A stretch of 64,000 nt of DNA from positions 62,001 to 126,000 of the forward strand of contig JAJDCQ010000159.1 in the NCBI GenBank assembly GCA_029260755.1, in the 5' to 3' direction. A program made the position numbers and the translations under genes. The notes beneath the pieces are model-generated. The model searched no databases. It had not been told where the DNA came from and saw only the letters and a program-made list of their open reading frames with translations. This DNA is from Planctomycetota bacterium (GTDB lineage: Bacteria; Planctomycetota; J058; JAJDCQ01). Positions 53,678 through 61,851 of this stretch are shown in pieces. Each line of letters opens with the position of its first letter. Position 1 is the first letter of the stretch.

Positions 53678-54736
53678 TTATCCTGCGGCTCCCTTCCTGC
53701 GGGACTCGCCATTGGTTCCCTTCGCCGCGGCCAGGAGCGGGTGCCCCATCGCCTCGCGCAGCTCCACGTAGGCCTTCGCGCAGCGCCGGGCGAGAACGCG
53801 GATCCGCTGCATGAAGCCGGCGCGCTGGGCGACGCCGATCGCGCCGCGCGCGTCGAGCAGGTTGAAGCTGTGGCTGCACTTGAGGACGTAGTCGTAGGCG
53901 GGACCGACGAGCGCCTGCTCGCGCACGCGGCCGTGGCGGGCGTCGATCTCCTCCGGGCTCTCCTTGCCCTTCTTCTTGCCCTTGCCCTTGCCGGGGCCGT
54001 CGCCGACGGCCGCCTCGGCCATCGCGAGGAGCCGGTCGGCCTCCTTCTCGAACTGCTCGAACAGCGCGAAGTGGAGCTCGGCGTCGGACTGGTCGAAGTT
54101 GTAGACCGACCCCTCGTACTCGTTGCGGAGGTGCACGTGGCCGTAGTCGACCACGGTCCCGTCGTCGGGGTTCCGCGCCCACTCCAGGTCGAAGACGCTG
54201 TCGGTCTGCTGGAGGAACATCGCGATCCGCTCGAGCCCGTAGGTGATCTCGAGCGAGATCGGGTCGAGGTCGATCTGGCCGACCTGCTGGAAGTAGGTGA
54301 ACTGGGTCACCTCCATCCCGTCGAGCCACACCTCCCAGCCGAGCCCGGCCGCCCCGAACGTCGGCTGCTCCCAGTCGTCCTCGACGAAGCGCAGGTCGTG
54401 CTCGCGCAGATCGATCCCGAGCTGGCGGAGGCTCTCGATGTAGAGCTCCTGGGCGTCGTCGGGCGCCGGCTTGATCAGCACCTGGAACTGGTAGTAGTGC
54501 TGGAGCCGGAAGGGATTCTCGCCGTAGCGCCCGTCGGTGGGGCGGCGGCTCGGCTCGACGTAGGCGGTCCGCCAGGGCTCGGGGCCGAGCGCCCGCAGGA
54601 ACGTCGAGGGGTTCAGCGTCCCGGCGCCCTTCTCGATGTCGTAGGGCTGACGGATCACGCACCCCCGCTCGGCCCAGTACGACTGGAGGCGGATGATGAT
54701 GTCCTGAAAGGTCAGCCTGGATGCAGTCTCGGGCAT
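53678..54736 (-). CDS. glyQ: Glycyl-tRNA synthetase, alpha subunit
   Basis: The protein is 352 aa, with ATG at 54736 after GAGGAACC. It forms the glycyl-adenylate and charges tRNA-Gly together with GlyS. The family sequence is unmistakable: TFQDIIIRLQSYWAERGCVI, GAGTLNPSTFLRALGPEPW, YVEPSRRPTDGRYGENPFRL, LGWEVWLDGMEVTQFTYFQQ. It is about 50 residues longer than usual. Part of that is a Lys/Gly-rich insertion (GPGKGKGKKKGKESPEE, near residue 250), probably a surface loop that could touch tRNA. A consensus promoter lies upstream. Confidence 0.98.
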   Translation of the reverse strand: MPETASRLTFQDIIIRLQSYWAERGCVIRQPYDIEKGAGTLNPSTFLRALGPEPWRTAYVEPSRRPTDGRYGENPFRLQHYYQFQVLIKPAPDDAQELYIESLRQLGIDLREHDLRFVEDDWEQPTFGAAGLGWEVWLDGMEVTQFTYFQQVGQIDLDPISLEITYGLERIAMFLQQTDSVFDLEWARNPDDGTVVDYGHVHLRNEYEGSVYNFDQSDAELHFALFEQFEKEADRLLAMAEAAVGDGPGKGKGKKKGKESPEEIDARHGRVREQALVGPAYDYVLKCSHSFNLLDARGAIGVAQRAGFMQRIRVLARRCAKAYVELREAMGHPLLAAAKGTNGESRRKGAAG

Positions 54737-54763
54737 GGGGTCGGTTCCTCGGGAAGGGCGGCG

Positions 54764-54793
54764 AAGATAGCCGCCCGGAAGGAGACGTGTCAA
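54764..54793 (-). promoter_or_regulatory. Promoter of the glyQS operon
   Basis: On the minus strand a perfect TTGACA (54788-54793) and TATCTT (54764-54769) are 18 bases apart. The leader is only about 20 bases. No T-box or other riboswitch fits in such a short leader, so the operon is not under tRNA-sensing control here. Confidence 0.75.
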
Positions 54794-54821
54794 CGCTCGC
54801 AACCCGCGACACCCCGGCCGA

Positions 54822-54849
54822 TTGACACGACGGGCCCGGAGGTGCTAAT
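54822..54849 (+). promoter_or_regulatory. Promoter of the epimerase gene
   Basis: A perfect TTGACA (54822-54827), 16 bases, GCTAAT (54844-54849). It lies back to back with the glyQS promoter, with the two -35 boxes 28 bases apart, so a regulator bound between them could affect both directions. Confidence 0.6.
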
Positions 54850-54935
54850 CAGGGGAGGCTCGGCGGGGGCCGCGCCACGGCACACGCCCGCCCGAGCGTC
54901 GCGTCACGCGCGCCGGCCGCCGTCAGAGGAGTCGC

Positions 54936-56603
54936 ATGGGGAACGTCGCGATCACCGGAGTGAGCGGTTACATCGGCCGCGAGCTCGCGATGGCGTTCGA
55001 GTGCGACGACAGCGTCGACGAGGTCATCGGGATCGACATCAAGCCCCCCTCGGGCGAGATCCCCGACAAGCTCCGCTTCTACAACCACTCGATCGACCAG
55101 CCCTTCGACGAGATCTTCGCCAAGCACGAGGTCGAGGTGGCCTGCCACCTCGCGTTCATCCTCGATCCGATCAAAGACACCGACAAGATGGAGCGCGTCA
55201 ACATCGACGGGACGCGCAACTTCCTGTCGGCGTGCGGCGCCGCCAAGACCAAGGTCGTCCTCTGCGTCAGCAGCGCGACGGCCTACGGGGCGCACCCCGA
55301 GAACGGCCTCCCCCTCTACGAGGGCAGCGAGCTCCGGGCCGAGCCGAGCTTCCCCTACGCGTATCACAAGCGGCTCCAGGAGGGGATCTGCTACGAGTTC
55401 GCCCACAGCCACCCCGAGGTGGCGCTCTCGATCGTGCGGCCGGCGATCGTGGTCGGGCCGAACATGTCGAACTGGATGAGCCGGATGCTCGACCAGCCGA
55501 GCGTCCTCGCGCCGAGCGGCTACGACCCGCCGATCCAGTTCGTCCACGAGGAGGACATCGTCCGGGCGATCTTCCGCCTCCTCAAGATGGAGAAGACGGG
55601 CGTCTTCAACATCGCCGCCGACGGAGCGCTCCCCCTGTCGCACATCGCGACGCTGGCGGGCAAGCCGGTCCACCGGATGCCGCTGTGGCTGATGCGGTCG
55701 CTGGTGCGGTTCTGCTGGACGTTCGGCATCAAGAAGTGGGGCGAGGCGCCGCCGGGCTTCATCCCATACGTGACCTGGCCGTGGGTCGTCTCGAACATGA
55801 AGGTCAAGTCGGAGGCCATGTTCGGCTTCCGCTACGACAGCCTCCGGGCGCTGCGAAGCTACCTCGACAGCAAGACCCACGACGACCTGGCCGACACGAG
55901 CGCGCTCGTGGGCGTGGCCGACGTGGAGATCGTCGACGACGACGACGACGATGACGCCGACGACCTGATCCTCGAGGACTACGCGGACGAGGAGCCCGAG
56001 GACGTCATCCCGGTCGGGTCGATCGTCCCGCAGACCGAGAAGGAGGACGCCGAAGCGGCGGCCGACGCCGCGGACGACGACGACTCCGACGAGGACACCG
56101 ACTCCGACGAAGAGGCCGAGGCCAAGGACGAGGACGAGCCGACGGCCAAGGACGAGGACGAGCCGACGGCCAAGGACGAGCCCGACGCCAAGGACGAGCC
56201 CGACGCCAAGGACGAGCCCGACGCCAAGGACGAGCCCGACGCCAAGGACGAGCCCGACGCCAAGGACGAGCCCGAGGCCAAGGACGAGCCCGACGCCAAG
56301 GACGAGCCCGACGCCAAGGACGAGCCCGAGGCCGAGGACGAGCCCGAGGCCAAGGACGATGCCGAGGACGAGGCCAAGGACGACGACACCGACCCCGACG
56401 ACGAGGACGACGACGCCGCCGACGCGCGCGCCGACGCCGAGGACGCCCGCGCCGACGCGGAGGACGACGCCGAGGAAGGGGCGTCCGAGCCCAAGACCGC
56501 CAAGAGCGACGGCGCCGAGGCCGAGAAGGCCGAGAAGAAGAAGAAGGACGGCGACGAGAGCGCCGACGCCGAGACCAAGGACGAGGCCAAGGCGGACGCC
56601 TGA
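54936..56603 (+). CDS. NAD-dependent epimerase/dehydratase with a long acidic repeat tail
   Basis: The protein is 555 aa. Residues 1-310 are an extended short-chain dehydrogenase fold: GVSGYIG (8-14) for NAD, SSATAYG (112-118), catalytic YAYHK (Y141, K145), RPAIVVGPNMSNWM, VHEEDIVRAI and FNIAADG. Such enzymes act on nucleotide sugars or similar molecules. The last 230 residues are extremely acidic and disordered. They include DDDDDDD, then about ten tandem KDEPDA-type hexapeptides (about 400-470), then Asp/Ala-rich and finally Lys-rich sequence. This tail is not part of the family. The coding DNA of the tail is itself an 18-bp tandem repeat. Confidence 0.88.
   Translation: MGNVAITGVSGYIGRELAMAFECDDSVDEVIGIDIKPPSGEIPDKLRFYNHSIDQPFDEIFAKHEVEVACHLAFILDPIKDTDKMERVNIDGTRNFLSACGAAKTKVVLCVSSATAYGAHPENGLPLYEGSELRAEPSFPYAYHKRLQEGICYEFAHSHPEVALSIVRPAIVVGPNMSNWMSRMLDQPSVLAPSGYDPPIQFVHEEDIVRAIFRLLKMEKTGVFNIAADGALPLSHIATLAGKPVHRMPLWLMRSLVRFCWTFGIKKWGEAPPGFIPYVTWPWVVSNMKVKSEAMFGFRYDSLRALRSYLDSKTHDDLADTSALVGVADVEIVDDDDDDDADDLILEDYADEEPEDVIPVGSIVPQTEKEDAEAAADAADDDDSDEDTDSDEEAEAKDEDEPTAKDEDEPTAKDEPDAKDEPDAKDEPDAKDEPDAKDEPDAKDEPEAKDEPDAKDEPDAKDEPEAEDEPEAKDDAEDEAKDDDTDPDDEDDDAADARADAEDARADAEDDAEEGASEPKTAKSDGAEAEKAEKKKKDGDESADAETKDEAKADA
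56131..56356 (+). repeat. 18-bp tandem repeat inside the epimerase gene
   Basis: The unit GCCAAGGACGAGCCCGAC codes for AKDEPD and recurs about ten times, with GAG/GAC swaps changing Asp to Glu. Every change keeps the frame, as expected for length variation by slippage under selection for an open frame. Confidence 0.9.
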
Positions 56604-56634
56604 CCCGACCCGAGGCTCCCTCCCGCAAGCGCCA

Positions 56635-56672
56635 CGAGGCGCGAGGCTTCGGTCACGAGGCGTCGCGCCTCG
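56635..56672 (+). terminator. Hairpin after the epimerase gene
   Basis: CGAGGCGCGA (56635-56644) pairs perfectly with TCGCGCCTCG (56663-56672) around an 18-base loop, starting 31 bases after the stop. There is no T tract. The remainder of the 315-bp gap (to 56918) holds the promoter at 56820 and nothing else that I recognise. Confidence 0.45.
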
Positions 56673-56819
56673 ACGCGTTCCGGGCCCAGCCGCATCGCCG
56701 AGCTGCTGCGAACATCCCCCGAAAAGCCCAAATGATCGGCCCCTCCGGCCCGTATTCATCGGAGCCACCCCCGCTCCACGCGCCCGTTCGGAACCTGTTC
56801 GAGGGCATCTCGGAGGTGG

Positions 56820-56848
56820 TTGCGGGTCGATCCGGCCAGGGATAGGAT
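56820..56848 (+). promoter_or_regulatory. Candidate promoter for the metallopeptidase
   Basis: TTGCGG (56820-56825), 17 bases, TAGGAT (56843-56848). The leader is about 65 bases to the ATG at 56919, which has a strong GAGGAGGAAGAG ribosome binding site. Confidence 0.45.
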
Positions 56849-56918
56849 CGCCCGCCCGACGCCCGTCCTAGAGCCCCCAGGGCGTCACCCGTCGCCTAGC
56901 TCATCCGAGGAGGAAGAG

Positions 56919-59900
56919 ATGACTTCACTCCAGCCGGCGCGCCATCGCGCGCTCGCGCTGATGCTCGTGATCGGCATCGGCATCGCCGCGCTCGCCGCCC
57001 CCGCGACCACCTGGGCGGACGACGACCCCGACCCCGAACGCGTCAAGCGCGTCGAGCGTGAGGCGAACGCCATCCAGAAGGCGGTCGAGGAGCTCCGCGG
57101 GCTGAAGTTCGCCCGCGAGGTGAAGAAGGGCATCCAGACCGAGGCCCAGCTCCGCGCCTTCATCGAACGCGAGTTCAAGAAGGAGATGAGCGGCGACGAC
57201 TTCCGCAACCAGCACAAGGCGTTGATCCGCCTCGGCCTCGTCCCCGCCGACTTCCCCCTCGAGCAGAAGCTGATCGACCTCTACTCCGAGCAGGTCGCCG
57301 GCTTCTACGACCACGAGCGCAAGGAGCTCTTCCTGATCGCCCGCGAAGGCGGCGGCGGCGGCGAGATGGCCGCGGCGAACGACCGGTTCGTCATGGCCCA
57401 CGAGCTCCACCACGCCCTCCAGGACCAGAACTTCGACCTCGGCCAGCGGATGCGTCTCGTCGCCGAGAACGAGGACGAGCTCAACGCCTACAAGAGCCTG
57501 GTCGAGGGCGAGGCGACCCTGGTCGGCTTCGCCTACCTGATGGAGAAGCAGTACGGGATGAAGCGCGTCCCGCCCCTCGGCCCGCTCATGAAGCAGATGA
57601 CGGGCGGCGGCGGCGCCGGCGCGATGGCGTCGATGCCCGACTACATCAAGGAAGGCCTCGTCTTCCCCTACACCGACGGTGCGGTCTTCATCCAGACGAT
57701 CTACGACAAGTACGGCTGGGACCGGATCACCGAGATGTTCGCCGATCCGCCCCGCTCGACCGAGCAGGTGCTGCACCCCGAGAAGTACATCGGCGCCCGC
57801 GAGGACCCGGTCGCGATCCGGCTCCCCGACCTCGCGAGCACCGTCGGTGGCGCCGACGAGCTCTGGAGCAACACCCTCGGCGAGTTCAACATCGGGATCC
57901 TGCTCCGGCAGGCGCACCCGGTCGGCGCGACGAAGAAGGCCGCCGCCGGCTGGGCGGGCGACCGCTTCACCGTCCTCGAGACGCGCGAGGACAAGCGCCC
58001 CGTCCTGATCTGGATGACGGTCTGGGACTCGGCCGAGGAGGCCGACGAGTTCTACGGCGCCTACAAGGCCGTCCTCGACAAGAAGTACGCCGGCACGATC
58101 CACGCCGACGGCGACCTCGCCTGGGACGGCGCGGCCGGCGACCTCGGCCTGGTCGAGCGCAACGGCAGCGCGAGCGTCCTCGTGATCGAGGGCGCCAAGG
58201 ACGCGGTCGAGGCCGACAAGCTCCGCCACGCGGCGTGGGCCAGCCTGATCGTCCACGAGCGCTTCTCGGCGATGGGCGAGCTCCGGGAGCAGTCGCTCAC
58301 CGGCGACGCCCCCGCGCCGACGCCGACGCCGGCGCCGTCGACGACCCCGACCCCGACCCCGACGATCGTGAAGAAGGGTCCGCGCTTCGCGGACGAGGAG
58401 ACCGGCTTCGGCTTCGCGTTCCCGAGCGGCGCGTGGAAGAAGACCGAGGAGTCGATCCCGCAGCTCGCTCCCTACGTCAAGGCCGTCTATCAGAACGAGA
58501 AGACCGGCGCGAGCGTTCGCCTCGTCGACGTGCCCGTGCCGTTCGACGCCGACGGGATGAAGTTCGAGCTCGAGGGCTACGCCGAGCAGCTCTTCCCGAG
58601 CTTCAAGATGCTCAGCGACAAGAAGCACGACCTGGCCGGCCGGCCGGCCCTCACCCTCGAGTTCGAGGGCGAGCTGCCCGAGCTCGGCATGAACCAGATC
58701 CGCGCGACCGCGGTCGGCAACGAGGGCTTCACCCTCGTGCTGATCATGGCCGCCCCGAAGGACAAGTGGTCGACCGCCAAGAGCGACTTCGACCACATCG
58801 GGAAGACCGCGGGCTTCGGCGGCGAGGCCACCCCGACGCCGACCCCGACGCCGGTGCCGACGCCTGTTCCGACCCCGACGGCGAAGCGCTTCACCGACGA
58901 GGTGAGCGGGATCAGCTTCCTCGTCCCGGGCAAGGACTGGATGCAGACCGAGGAGACGATCGACGAGATCGCGCCCTACGTCTCGGTTCGCTTCCACCAC
59001 GAGAAGTCGGGCGGCGACGTCCGCCTCGTCGAGCTGCCGTTCGGCTTCGACCCCGAGACGCTCAAGAACGAGATCCCGGGCCGGGCCGCCGAGATCTTCG
59101 CCGACTTCGAGCTGCTCGGCACCCGCGACCGCAAGGTCGGCGGCCGCGACGCGGTCGAGATCATGTTCAAGGGTCGGATGCCGAACGCGACGACCGGCAA
59201 GAGCCAGATCTGGGGCACGGCGATCGACGCCGAGGGCGTCACCCTGCTCTTCCTCCTGAGCTCGCCCGTCGAGACGTGGGACGCGGTGAAGCCTGGCTTC
59301 GAGCAGCTCCTCGCGTCGTCGAGCTTCGGCGGCGAGTCGACCCCGACGCCGACCCCGGCGCCGTCGGCCCCGACGCCGTCGAAGCGCAAGACGTTCGTCG
59401 ACGCCGACCTCGGCTTCGCGTTCGCGCTCCCCGGCGCGGACTGGAACGAGACCGACGAGACGATCGGTCAGCTCGCGGCCTACACCAAGGCGCGCTTCCA
59501 CCAGGCGAGCACCGGCGGGAGCATCCGCCTCGTCGACATCCCGCTCCCGTTCGACAAGGAGGGGCTGAAGGCCGAGGTGCAGAACTACGCCGAGCAGATC
59601 TTCCCCGAGTATCAGCTCCACGCGATCCGTGACCTGACGGTCGCGGGGCGCGACGCCTTCCAGCTCGAGTTCGACGGCGTCCTTCCGGGCGCCGACGGAA
59701 CGAACCGGATCCGCGCGACGGCGCTCGACAACTCGGGCTTCACGGTCCTCTTCATCCAGAGCGCTCCGGAGAAGGCGTTCGACGGGCTCGCCAAGCAGTT
59801 CGACGCCGTCCTCGCGTCGGCCCGCTTCGGCGCCGAGCCGGCCCCGAGCACGCCGACGCCCGCGCCGAGCACGCCGACCCCGGCGCCGACGACGCCCCGG

Positions 59901-60395
59901 AACCCCAAGACGGTCCTCGCGGACCTCCTCGGGAGCTGGGAGTCGGTCGCGCCGGCGATGCCGTTCATCAAGGCGCACTACAAGGACGCCGACGGCGCCC
60001 ACGTCCAGCTCATCGAGGCGCCCATCGGCGGCGGCGACCTCGAGGGCGCGCTCCAGCTCGCCGAGGAGCGGCTCCCGTCGCTCCTCGACCGTTACAAGAA
60101 GATCTCGCGCCGGAAGATCACCTTCGGCGGGCAGGACGCCTACGAGATCATCTTCGAGGCGGTGCCGATGGGCGTCGACGCGGAGGGCCTGCACCGCTTC
60201 CGCGAGATCGTCACCCTGACTGAGACGGGCGGCGTCCGTCTGATCAACTGCTTCGCCCCCGACGGGAGCTTCGCGGGCAAGGCCAAGACGTTCGACCGCG
60301 TCCTCCACGCGCTCGGCCCGATCGCGGGCGAGGGCGGCGGCGAGACGCCGGCGAAGCCGACGAAGCCGACCACGAAGCCGCGCGTGGCGTACTAG
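56919..60395 (+). CDS. Secreted zinc metallopeptidase with repeated C-terminal modules
   Basis: The protein is 1,158 aa. Residues 1-33 are a signal peptide. Residues 40-440 hold a zincin: HELHH (161-165) supplies two zinc His residues and the catalytic Glu, and ELNAYKSLVEGEAT (187-200) the third ligand, a Glu, as in gluzincin-type enzymes. After a Pro/Thr-rich linker come three clearly related modules of about 135 residues (starting near 487, 655, 823) and a diverged fourth (near 997). Each has F.DE..G..F..P...W..TEE.I..LAPY and a later RLVD.P.PFD. Pro-Thr linkers (PTPTPTPVPTP) separate them. The modules may bind substrate or cell surface. A hairpin lies just after the TAG stop. Confidence 0.9.
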   Translation: MTSLQPARHRALALMLVIGIGIAALAAPATTWADDDPDPERVKRVEREANAIQKAVEELRGLKFAREVKKGIQTEAQLRAFIEREFKKEMSGDDFRNQHKALIRLGLVPADFPLEQKLIDLYSEQVAGFYDHERKELFLIAREGGGGGEMAAANDRFVMAHELHHALQDQNFDLGQRMRLVAENEDELNAYKSLVEGEATLVGFAYLMEKQYGMKRVPPLGPLMKQMTGGGGAGAMASMPDYIKEGLVFPYTDGAVFIQTIYDKYGWDRITEMFADPPRSTEQVLHPEKYIGAREDPVAIRLPDLASTVGGADELWSNTLGEFNIGILLRQAHPVGATKKAAAGWAGDRFTVLETREDKRPVLIWMTVWDSAEEADEFYGAYKAVLDKKYAGTIHADGDLAWDGAAGDLGLVERNGSASVLVIEGAKDAVEADKLRHAAWASLIVHERFSAMGELREQSLTGDAPAPTPTPAPSTTPTPTPTIVKKGPRFADEETGFGFAFPSGAWKKTEESIPQLAPYVKAVYQNEKTGASVRLVDVPVPFDADGMKFELEGYAEQLFPSFKMLSDKKHDLAGRPALTLEFEGELPELGMNQIRATAVGNEGFTLVLIMAAPKDKWSTAKSDFDHIGKTAGFGGEATPTPTPTPVPTPVPTPTAKRFTDEVSGISFLVPGKDWMQTEETIDEIAPYVSVRFHHEKSGGDVRLVELPFGFDPETLKNEIPGRAAEIFADFELLGTRDRKVGGRDAVEIMFKGRMPNATTGKSQIWGTAIDAEGVTLLFLLSSPVETWDAVKPGFEQLLASSSFGGESTPTPTPAPSAPTPSKRKTFVDADLGFAFALPGADWNETDETIGQLAAYTKARFHQASTGGSIRLVDIPLPFDKEGLKAEVQNYAEQIFPEYQLHAIRDLTVAGRDAFQLEFDGVLPGADGTNRIRATALDNSGFTVLFIQSAPEKAFDGLAKQFDAVLASARFGAEPAPSTPTPAPSTPTPAPTTPRNPKTVLADLLGSWESVAPAMPFIKAHYKDADGAHVQLIEAPIGGGDLEGALQLAEERLPSLLDRYKKISRRKITFGGQDAYEIIFEAVPMGVDAEGLHRFREIVTLTETGGVRLINCFAPDGSFAGKAKTFDRVLHALGPIAGEGGGETPAKPTKPTTKPRVAY

Positions 60396-60406
60396 CGAGC
60401 CCCGAA

Positions 60407-60439
60407 GCGGATCGGCCCGAGCAACGAGGGCCGATCCGC
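60407..60439 (+). terminator. Strong hairpin after the metallopeptidase
   Basis: GCGGATCGGCCC (60407-60418) and GGGCCGATCCGC (60428-60439) form a perfect 12-bp stem with a 9-base loop, 12 bases after the stop codon. There is no T run, but the position and stability suit a terminator or 3'-end stabiliser. Confidence 0.6.
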
Positions 60440-60462
60440 GGCGGAAGCGACGCATCCATCGC

Positions 60463-60490
60463 TGGACGAACACGCGCCAAATCGTAGACT
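60463..60490 (+). promoter_or_regulatory. Candidate promoter for the kinase-lipoprotein-gpmI operon
   Basis: TGGACG (60463-60468), 16 bases, TAGACT (60485-60490). Transcription would begin near 60497, directly before the 44-base leader hairpin. Confidence 0.45.
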
Positions 60491-60499
60491 CCGAGCCCA

Positions 60500-60543
60500 C
60501 GGCGCCGGAGCCGAGCCCCGCTTCGCGGGCCGGCTCGGCGCCG
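60500..60543 (+). promoter_or_regulatory. Long leader hairpin
   Basis: CGGCGCCGGAGCCG (60500-60513) pairs with CGGCTCGGCGCCG (60531-60543) with one bulged G. An inner CCCGC-TTC-GCGGG stem closes the loop. It would fold at the extreme 5' end of the kinase mRNA and may stabilise the transcript. Confidence 0.5.
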
Positions 60544-60565
60544 TCCGCTTGATTCGAAGCCCTCC

Positions 60566-60581
60566 CGCGTGGTACCACGCG
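60566..60581. promoter_or_regulatory. 16-bp perfect palindrome just before the start codon
   Basis: CGCGTGGTACCACGCG, perfect without a spacer, ends 10 bases before the ATG at 60592, where a ribosome binding site would normally be. No Shine-Dalgarno sequence is visible. It could be a repressor operator or an RNA hairpin controlling translation. Confidence 0.5.
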
Positions 60582-60591
60582 TCTAGAACAT

Positions 60592-61851
60592 ATGATCTCG
60601 CAACAAGATCGAGCGTTTTCCAAGCTCGCCCTCAAGAACGCCTTCATGTCGCGCGAGCAGGTCAAGGAGATCCTCCGCCAGCTCAAGCGCGAGAAGAACT
60701 CCGGGGAGAACGCCCCGCGGTTCGACGACCTCGCCGTCGAGCGGGGGTTCATGTCGAACGAGCAGGCGGCGGCGGTCAGCCTGGCGTATCAGCGGTTCAA
60801 GAAGGACCTCGAGAAGAAGAAGTGGGCCATCCCCGGCTACGAGATGTACAGCAAGATCGGCCAGGGGGGCCTCGGCGTCGTCTTCAAGGCGAAGCAGCTC
60901 TCGATGAACCGGCTGGTCGCCCTCAAGATCCTCCACCGGCGCTGGCTCAACGACCGTGAGTTCAAGCAGCGCTTCCTCGTCGAGGCGCGCCTCGTCGGCA
61001 AGCTGAGCCACCAGAACCTGATCAAGGTCTACGACGTCGGCCAGCACGACTGGAAGCTCTACTTCTCGATGGAGTTCGTCGAGGGCGAGAACCTCGAGGA
61101 GGTCATCGAGCGAGAGGGGCCGCTGTCGGTCCTCCGGGCGACCGACTACACGATCCAGACCGTCCGCGCGATCAACTACATCAAGCAGTACGACGTCGTT
61201 CACTGCGACATCAAGCCGAGCAACGTGATGCTCACGCCGAACGGCACGGCCAAGCTCGGCGACTTCGGCTTCGTCCGCAGCAACATCGAGATCGAGGTCC
61301 AGGAGGAGGGGAGCGTCCTCGGGACGCCCGACTACATCTCGCCCGAGCAGGCGATGGGCGAGAAGACGATCGACTTCCGGAGCGATCTCTACAGCCTCGG
61401 CATGACGATGTACCACATGCTCGCGAAGACCCCGCCCTTCGACGGCTCGGTCTCGACGATCATGCGCAAGCACATCCGCGAGAAGGCGCCGAGCATCAAG
61501 CTCCACAACCCCGACGTCCCCGACGACCTCATCAAGATCATCGACAAGCTCACCGCCAAGAACCCGAGCGACCGCTACCAGAGCTGCGAGGACCTCTTCC
61601 ACGACCTCGAGGTGATCAAGATCCGCGAGAAGACGGGGAAAGACCTCGAGCTCGACGGCCGCGAGATCATGACGGCGATCGAGCTCGAGAAGGACAAGAC
61701 CAAGGACATCCAGCGCGAGCTCTACGACGTGAAGGCGCGCCTGAAGAAGATGACCCTCTTCTTCTGGATCGCGACCGGGCTGTTCGGCATCAGCGTGCTC
61801 GTGAGCGCGATCCTCCTCTTCGTCCTCGCCACGACGGAAGGCGCGTCGTGA
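60592..61851 (+). CDS. Tail-anchored serine/threonine kinase with HCD in place of HRD
   Basis: The protein is 419 aa. Residues 1-75 are two helical modules of the planctomycete type (FSKLALKNAFMSREQVKEIL and FDDLAVERGFMSNEQAAAV). Residues 83-345 are the kinase: GQGGLGVVF, VALKIL (K112), VVHCDIKPSN (202-211), DFGFV (224-228), ISPEQ. Cys replaces the Arg of the HRD motif, so it is a non-RD kinase and may not need activation-loop phosphorylation. A helical linker leads to one C-terminal membrane helix (393-413), which makes it tail-anchored with the kinase in the cytoplasm. It overlaps the next gene by four bases. Confidence 0.93.
   Translation: MISQQDRAFSKLALKNAFMSREQVKEILRQLKREKNSGENAPRFDDLAVERGFMSNEQAAAVSLAYQRFKKDLEKKKWAIPGYEMYSKIGQGGLGVVFKAKQLSMNRLVALKILHRRWLNDREFKQRFLVEARLVGKLSHQNLIKVYDVGQHDWKLYFSMEFVEGENLEEVIEREGPLSVLRATDYTIQTVRAINYIKQYDVVHCDIKPSNVMLTPNGTAKLGDFGFVRSNIEIEVQEEGSVLGTPDYISPEQAMGEKTIDFRSDLYSLGMTMYHMLAKTPPFDGSVSTIMRKHIREKAPSIKLHNPDVPDDLIKIIDKLTAKNPSDRYQSCEDLFHDLEVIKIREKTGKDLELDGREIMTAIELEKDKTKDIQRELYDVKARLKKMTLFFWIATGLFGISVLVSAILLFVLATTEGAS

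Noticed and set aside
54737..54935. T-box riboswitch upstream of glyQS
   Set aside because: The promoter leaves a leader of only about 20 bases, far too short for a T-box, and no specifier or antiterminator sequence is visible.
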